From Paraconexibacter algicola (GTDB lineage: Bacteria > Actinomycetota > Thermoleophilia > Solirubrobacterales > Solirubrobacteraceae): a stretch of 64,000 nucleotides of DNA. The notes under the pieces were generated by a model. It saw only the letters and a program-made list of their open reading frames with translations. It made no database searches and was not told the DNA's origin. Of the stretch, positions 59,739 through 64,000 are shown in pieces (the stretch's first letter is position 1; every line of letters starts with the position of its first letter). The position numbers and the translations under genes were made by a program. The stretch spans positions 434,001 to 498,000 of the forward strand of contig NZ_PYYB01000001.1 in the NCBI RefSeq assembly GCF_003044185.1, in the 5' to 3' direction.

Positions 59739-60527
59739 CTACCGTCGCCTCGGACAGCGGACCCGGCGGTTGCCGTTGTCGGGGTCCGAGCAGCGGATCA
59801 CCCGTCGGGGCACGTCGAGCACGAGGCTCCTGCGCCCCCGCTTGAGCCGATAGCTCTGGCTCTTGGTGATGCTGCCGGGGCGGCTGACGACGAAGTAGAT
59901 GCGCTGACCGGCTCGCACCGGCATCGGCGGTCGAGCGAGCTCCCGCCGAGAGTTGCGGTTCCCGCGCCGCTCCACGTAGCGGAAGCCGTTCCCGCAGACC
60001 GGTCGGCAGAACACGTCGAGCTGGGTACCCGCGTCGACGGCGTCCAGCTCGCGCAGGACGAGCGCCCGGATCACGTCGCGATCCTTCGCAGGCCGCGGCT
60101 TGCGGTACTCCAGCTCGATGGCCGGGAAGTCGAGGACCACGGGCGCGTCACTTCCTGCCGTCGTGAACGTGACCGTCTGGAGGACGGGATAGGTCGCCTG
60201 GTCGGGAGGACGGACGAAGATCCGGGCCGCGTACTTCGCGCGCGGGACCAGCCCGCGCAGCGTCGTGGTCGTCCGGTGCCCCGACGACGGGACGACCCGC
60301 TCGGCGGTCCGCGTCCCGCGAACCGCAGGGGCGCTGTACTCCACGAGCCACTTCCACCCTGCGGGGACGTCGAAGGTGATGTCCAGCGCGGCGGTGGTTC
60401 GCGTCACGGTCCCCACGGTGACCGTGACTCCGGGCGCCGGCGTCTGCGCTTGGACGACGCCGAAGCCGACGAGCAGGATCGTCCCGACCAGCGCGACCAG
60501 TGCCCCACACGTGCGGGCCGGACGCAT
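59739..60527 (-). CDS. Exported FnIII-like protein of unknown function
   Basis: 262 residues from ATG 60527. An N-terminal hydrophobic segment (ALVALVGTILLVGFGVVQA) serves as signal or anchor. The sequence then resembles a fibronectin-III domain (VEYSAPAVRGTRTAERVVP, YAARIFVRPPDQATYPVLQTVTFTTAG), then a beta-rich domain with CRPVCGNGF and a basic C-terminus. Its ATG overlaps the upstream gene's stop by one base (TGATG). Confidence 0.72.
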   Translation of the reverse strand: MRPARTCGALVALVGTILLVGFGVVQAQTPAPGVTVTVGTVTRTTAALDITFDVPAGWKWLVEYSAPAVRGTRTAERVVPSSGHRTTTTLRGLVPRAKYAARIFVRPPDQATYPVLQTVTFTTAGSDAPVVLDFPAIELEYRKPRPAKDRDVIRALVLRELDAVDAGTQLDVFCRPVCGNGFRYVERRGNRNSRRELARPPMPVRAGQRIYFVVSRPGSITKSQSYRLKRGRRSLVLDVPRRVIRCSDPDNGNRRVRCPRRR

Positions 60528-60910
60528 CAGTCGACCCCGGTGGGACCGTCGCTCGGGGGTGCGGGCCGCGGCGCCGGACGCGGCACCACCACGGGCGGGC
60601 GCGGCACGACGGGCGGACTCGGCTGCACGGGCGTCACCGGCGCGCTGCGGGACGGGGTGCCCCTCGCCGGCTGGACGGGTGACGCGACGCTCCGCTTCGG
60701 CCGCCGGGGTCGTGCGAGCGCGCGGACGTCGATCCGCCCGGCGGGCAGTCCGGCCGGGGGCACCGTCACCGGACCCGGGGCCGCAACCACCTCGGTGGCC
60801 CCGAGGTCGCGCCACGGATCGTCGTCGGGTGCGGTCGCCTGCGCCACCCCGAGCCCGCCCACGGCGCCCAGCAGCGCGAGCGCTCCGCCGAGGACCGCCG
60901 AACGGCTCAC
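60527..60910 (-). CDS. Proline-rich protein with N-terminal membrane segment
   Basis: 127 residues from GTG 60910 (GTGA overlap with the kinase stop). Hydrophobic AVLGGALALLGAVGGLGVAQA near the start, then Pro/Arg-rich low complexity (PVVPRPPVVVPRPAPRPAPP). It is probably anchored or exported; Pro-rich chains of this kind can span the cell wall. Translationally coupled on both sides in the kinase operon. Confidence 0.65.
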   Translation of the reverse strand: MSRSAVLGGALALLGAVGGLGVAQATAPDDDPWRDLGATEVVAAPGPVTVPPAGLPAGRIDVRALARPRRPKRSVASPVQPARGTPSRSAPVTPVQPSPPVVPRPPVVVPRPAPRPAPPSDGPTGVD

Positions 60911-62844
60911 CGCCCCGCCTCCTTCACCGGATATCCCAGGCGCCCGGCTCGCGCCACGCGGTCGCGCAGCGCTCGGAGCGCCGAGGACAGCGCGCGCCCG
61001 GCCTTCCTGTGCCTGCCGCGGTCCGCGGTCGCGGCGGCGCGGGCGAGCGCGCGGGCTCGCGCTGCCGCCCGGTCAGTGCTCGCCACGACGCTCCGCAGCG
61101 CCGTGGACCGGCCCTCGCGGCGCTCCTGCGCCGCCAGGGGACGCAGTCGCGCGGAGACCGACCGCAGCGTGCCGACGAGCTCGCGCGCGGCGCGGGCCTG
61201 TGTCGCGCCGCGCCGCGACGCCTCCAGCACCCCCTTGGCGGTCCCGACCGCAGCGCGCAGGCGGTCGACCTGGACGCGAACCGCCTCGAGCCGCGCGCGC
61301 GGGATCCCCAGCGGCACGGACGTCGCGCCGCGGACCCGCAGCGTCGCGACGAGACGGAGACAGGCGACGGTCCCGTCGCAGCGCAGCTCGACGTCACCGG
61401 TCGTGGTCGGGACGACGAAGCGGTCGCCATCCTGCATCGCGACGAAGGCACCGAGGCGGACTGGGCGCGGGGCACGCAGCGGCACGCCGTCGACCGGGGC
61501 GGCACCGGCCAGCGGCCCGCGGCTGGGCAGCACGGTCGCCCTCAGCGTGGTCCCGGCGACCCGCACGGTGCCCCCGGAGTCGGTCCGCCGGACCTGCGCG
61601 GCCGCGTCGACGGGTCCGAAGCTCAGCCCGCCCCCGAGGCGGACCGGCACCGTGTCGGCAGGGCCGGCCGGCCGGGCGAGCGCGAACCCGGCGACGAAGA
61701 GCAGGACGGCGGCGAGACCTCCCACGATCCGCGCGTCGACGGCCGGGAGCGTGGGCCGTTGACGGGCGGCACGCGGCTCGGGATCCCGCCTGGGCTTCGG
61801 TGGCGTCTCGCGCTCCGCCGCGGCGGCACGGGGCGGTGCGGGCACGGCGACGACCGGCGGCGGGGGCTCGACGTCGCGCTCGGGCGCCGCGACGGGCTCG
61901 GGCACGATCGCGGGTGCAGGATCAGGATCCGGGGCGACCGGCGTCGCGCTCTCCAGGAGCGGGGCCGACGGGAACATCGGCGCCAGCCCGAGCCGCTCGG
62001 AGCCCAGGCCGACGAGTGCGTCGCGGATGTCCGCGACGAACCGCTCGACGTCCGTCTCGCGGTCGACCGGATCCTTCGCCAGAGCCCGATCGAGGACCTC
62101 CTGGATCCGTCGCCCCTCGGGGCCGTCGAGCCCCGGAAGGCGCGGCGGGGGATCGGCGAGATGCGCCATGAGCACGGCCGCCTCGGTCGGACGCGGGAAC
62201 GGCACCTGGCCGGTCAGCAGCTGACACGCGAGGCAGGCGAGGGAGTAGACGTCCGAGGCCACCGTGAGGTCCTCGGCCTTGATCTGCTCCGGGCTCGCGT
62301 AGGCGGCCGTCCCGACGAACGCTCCCGTGGCGGTGAGCCCCGCGTCCGCGACGCCCTTGACGACCCCGAAGTCCGCGAGGTACGCCCACCCGGCGCGCGT
62401 GAGGAGCACGTTCTGGGGCTTGATGTCGCGATGGACGAGTCCGGCGTCGTGTGCCGCGGCGAGCGCGCTGCCGACGGCGCGGAGCAGCTCGAGCGCTTCC
62501 CGGCCGCTGAGCGGCCCCTGGCGCAGGCGGTCCCCGACGGTCCCACCGTCGACCAGCTGCATCGCGATGTAGAGGTGCCCGTCCGCCGATCCGAAGTCGT
62601 AGACGGGGACGACGTGCGGATGCTCGAGTCCTGCGGCGGTCCGCGCCTCACGCTCGAACCGCTGGACGAACTGGGTGTCCGAGGCCAGGCTGCGGTCCAT
62701 GACCTTGAGCGCGACCGGGCGATCGAGGGAGACCTGACGGGCGGCGTAGACGGTCGACATGCCGCCGAGTCCGACCAGGCGCTCGATCCGGTACGCGCCG
62801 ACGACCTCCCCCGCCTGCAGATGTCTCCCGATCCCGACGCTCAC
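60907..62844 (-). CDS. Transmembrane Ser/Thr protein kinase (PknB-like)
   Basis: 645 residues from GTG 62844. Complete kinase core: glycine loop LGGMSTVY (about 26-33), K47 in VALKVMD, HRDIKPQN (138-145), DFG (158-160), PEQ (185-187) and D198. A Pro-rich linker leads to one membrane helix (about 372-390) and an extracytoplasmic region of about 250 residues, Arg/Ala-rich and probably helical at the end. It probably phosphorylates partners of the type VII-like machine; the FHA domain of the EssC-like ATPase is an obvious reader. The promoter-like element A lies 8 bases upstream of GTG. Confidence 0.92.
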   Translation of the reverse strand: MSVGIGRHLQAGEVVGAYRIERLVGLGGMSTVYAARQVSLDRPVALKVMDRSLASDTQFVQRFEREARTAAGLEHPHVVPVYDFGSADGHLYIAMQLVDGGTVGDRLRQGPLSGREALELLRAVGSALAAAHDAGLVHRDIKPQNVLLTRAGWAYLADFGVVKGVADAGLTATGAFVGTAAYASPEQIKAEDLTVASDVYSLACLACQLLTGQVPFPRPTEAAVLMAHLADPPPRLPGLDGPEGRRIQEVLDRALAKDPVDRETDVERFVADIRDALVGLGSERLGLAPMFPSAPLLESATPVAPDPDPAPAIVPEPVAAPERDVEPPPPVVAVPAPPRAAAAERETPPKPRRDPEPRAARQRPTLPAVDARIVGGLAAVLLFVAGFALARPAGPADTVPVRLGGGLSFGPVDAAAQVRRTDSGGTVRVAGTTLRATVLPSRGPLAGAAPVDGVPLRAPRPVRLGAFVAMQDGDRFVVPTTTGDVELRCDGTVACLRLVATLRVRGATSVPLGIPRARLEAVRVQVDRLRAAVGTAKGVLEASRRGATQARAARELVGTLRSVSARLRPLAAQERREGRSTALRSVVASTDRAAARARALARAAATADRGRHRKAGRALSSALRALRDRVARAGRLGYPVKEAGR

Positions 62845-62852
62845 GCGACGGA

Positions 62853-62876
62853 AACCTACACGAGATTCTGGTGAAA
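62853..62876 (-). promoter_or_regulatory. Promoter-like element A, upstream of the kinase operon
   Basis: Read on the minus strand: TTTCAC, 12 bases, TAGGTT, ending 8 bases before the kinase GTG, so a transcript would be nearly leaderless. It lies in the 40-base gap after the HEAR-protein gene. It shares its spacing and core with elements at 53421-53444 and 59692-59715. Confidence 0.55.
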
Positions 62877-62884
62877 CTACAGGC

Positions 62885-63637
62885 TCATCTGGGGCGACGG
62901 TAGGTCGCGGGCCTCCCGGGCCCGCGCGGCCGGAACCCGGCCAGCTCCACCGCGGCGTTCCACGAGCCGAACAGACGCTGAACCGAGCTCGCGGGCGGCC
63001 AGCCCTCTCGCTGGACGGCGTCGGCGTCCGCCTCCCGGCCGGCCCGGCGCAGGGCGGCCGGGGACCAGTCGGTCGACGTCGGCGGCTCACCGTGCCGTGC
63101 GGCCCACGCCTGCATCGCCTGGATCGTCCGCGCGCGTGCGTTTCCGCGGCGCAGCGCATGGGCGCAGTCCCAGCAGACCGCCGAGACGGCGGCACCCTCT
63201 GCGACCTTCGGTCCGCCGCAGCCCGGGCACGGCTCCTTGCGCCGCTCGCGCGCAGCACGCGCCTCGACGCGCTCCGGATCCTGCACGTCGCGGTACGCGG
63301 TGGCCCGGCTGACCCCGAGCGTGCGGCCGATCTCCGCGTACGAGACACCTTGCTCGTGCAGCGTCGCCGCACGCGCCCGGCGCGCGGCGACCTCCGGGTC
63401 GACGGCCGGGCCCGTCGGGCGGGCGACCGGGGCGGACTTCACGCGGCGGGGCGGCTGCAGCCCGGCGGCGAGGAGGACGAGCGACCACGCCCCATAGCAC
63501 GCGATGAGCGTCGCCGAGCTCAGCGCGGCTGCGTCGCGCGCCTCGTCCCACGCAGCCCGTGTCGGAGTCCGGCCGAGCTCAGCCGCCAGCGACGCCAGCT
63601 GGTCGAGGAAGAAGAGCTGCAACTCGGGAGCGACCAC
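62885..63637 (-). CDS. DNA-binding protein with homing-endonuclease-associated repeats, HTH and zinc ribbon
   Basis: 250 residues. Two HEAR-like repeats bracket the protein: LASLAAELGRTPTRAAWDEARDAAALSSATLIACYGAWSLVLLAAGLQPP (about 13-63) and AMQAWAARHGEPPTSTDWSPAALRRAGREADADAVQREGWPPASSVQRLFGSWNAAVELAGFRPR (about 173-238). Between them are an HTH (about 95-118, GVSYAEIGRTLGVSRATAYRDV) and a zinc ribbon C137-x2-C140...C155-x2-C158. No nuclease motif is visible, so it is more likely a regulator than an endonuclease. It sits immediately upstream of the kinase operon and might control it. Confidence 0.75.
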   Translation of the reverse strand: MVAPELQLFFLDQLASLAAELGRTPTRAAWDEARDAAALSSATLIACYGAWSLVLLAAGLQPPRRVKSAPVARPTGPAVDPEVAARRARAATLHEQGVSYAEIGRTLGVSRATAYRDVQDPERVEARAARERRKEPCPGCGGPKVAEGAAVSAVCWDCAHALRRGNARARTIQAMQAWAARHGEPPTSTDWSPAALRRAGREADADAVQREGWPPASSVQRLFGSWNAAVELAGFRPRGPGRPATYRRPR

Positions 63638-63689
63638 GCATGCACAGTCTGACGCATGCGGCCCGCCGCCGGTTCACCGTCCGGAATTC

Positions 63690-64000
63690 TTACTGCTTGT
63701 CGCGGTTCCGGCGCTGCGTCGCGAGGTGGAGCTGGACCAGGACGTCCGGGTCGGACAGATCGACGTGCAGCTCTCGCTCGATGGTGCTCAGACGGCGGGC
63801 GAACGTGTTGCGGTGGATCGCCAGATCCTCGGCTGCCGCACCGCGGCGCGGCCACCGGCGCGCGAACGCCTCGAGCGTGGCGCGCAACGACGGATCGAGC
63901 GGCGCGAGCAGTCGCTCGGCCGCCGCCTCGAGGAGGCTCGGATGCTCGGCGAGGCCGTCGTCGAAACCGACACCGCCCCACGACTGCGTCACGCCGGTGC
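63690..64000 (-). CDS. PucR/CdaR-type regulator, C-terminal HTH part (continues beyond window)
   Basis: About 103 visible residues, the frame staying open to the window edge. The end matches the PucR C-terminal HTH domain: LLAPLDPSLRATLEAFARRWPRRGAAAEDLAIHRNTFARRLSTIERELHVDLSDPDVLVQLHLAT, with IHRNTFARRL as recognition helix. The family activates catabolic genes. A possible internal GTG at 63992 exists, but the true start is probably outside the window. Confidence 0.82.
   Translation of the reverse strand, partial: TGVTQSWGGVGFDDGLAEHPSLLEAAAERLLAPLDPSLRATLEAFARRWPRRGAAAEDLAIHRNTFARRLSTIERELHVDLSDPDVLVQLHLATQRRNRDKQ

Noticed and set aside
1-64000. tRNA, rRNA, transposase, integrase or CRISPR features
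   Set aside because: I found none on either strand by reading; a search with tRNAscan-type or IS profiles would settle it.

Overview
This is a very GC-rich window, with third codon positions almost all G or C and frequent GTG starts. It comes from an actinobacterium, most likely of the Thermoleophilia/Solirubrobacterales type (Conexibacter, Solirubrobacter and Patulibacter are relatives I would test first). That placement is inference from gene style: many secreted proteins ending in Arg/Thr-rich beta-strand tails, an FprA-type ferredoxin reductase, GlsB/YeaQ, MMPL, HxlR and SDR genes, and 4-base GTGA/ATGA gene overlaps. I see no tRNA, rRNA, CRISPR array, transposase or prophage gene.

Layout. 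1-7.0 kb: end of an M14 carboxypeptidase, a cupin, an FprA-like reductase behind a coupled 17-residue leader peptide, a secreted glycosidase-like protein coupled to an unusual ECF sigma factor with a fused zinc anti-sigma module, and a secreted Ala/Asp-rich protein. 7.2-12.2 kb: orphan OmpR-type response regulator facing an alpha/beta hydrolase, a DoxX-like protein, an amidase, a DUF445 membrane protein and a short decayed copy of part of it. 12.2-18.4 kb: cytochrome b/TPR protein with a YedY-like molybdoenzyme, DoxX, a second amidase controlled by a divergent TetR gene with two clear operators, an SDR and a GlsB/YeaQ protein. 18.4-30.8 kb: RTX-like protein, MMPL transporter with HxlR regulator, a secreted beta-helix protein plus 998-residue M14 peptidase pair, MFS transporter and a stand-alone ParB-like protein. 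30.8-42.3 kb: large LuxR/AAA regulator with a cupin, secreted beta-propeller-like and RTX-like proteins, LysR plus RhtA-like exporter, several secreted proteins. 42.3-50.7 kb: LysR-controlled DJ-1/F420-reductase-like/LtrA/DUF1330 operon, and a TetR gene facing a secreted GH116 glycosidase.

50.7-62.9 kb (all minus strand) is the most interesting region: a compact type VII secretion-like locus. It holds two WXG100 proteins, a 1465-residue FtsK/SpoIIIE ATPase of EssC architecture with an apparent YukD/EsaB-like domain and an FHA domain at its N-terminus, a membrane pseudokinase that looks like EssB/YukC in layout, a small single-pass membrane protein, an active-looking membrane Ser/Thr kinase, and three exported proteins. 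No EccB, EccD, EccE, MycP, EsaA or EssA gene is recognisable here. Three transcription units of this locus share the same promoter-like element (TTKCRY-N12-TAGRTT), which argues they form one regulon. The window closes with a DNA-binding protein carrying homing-endonuclease-associated repeats and the end of a PucR-type regulator.
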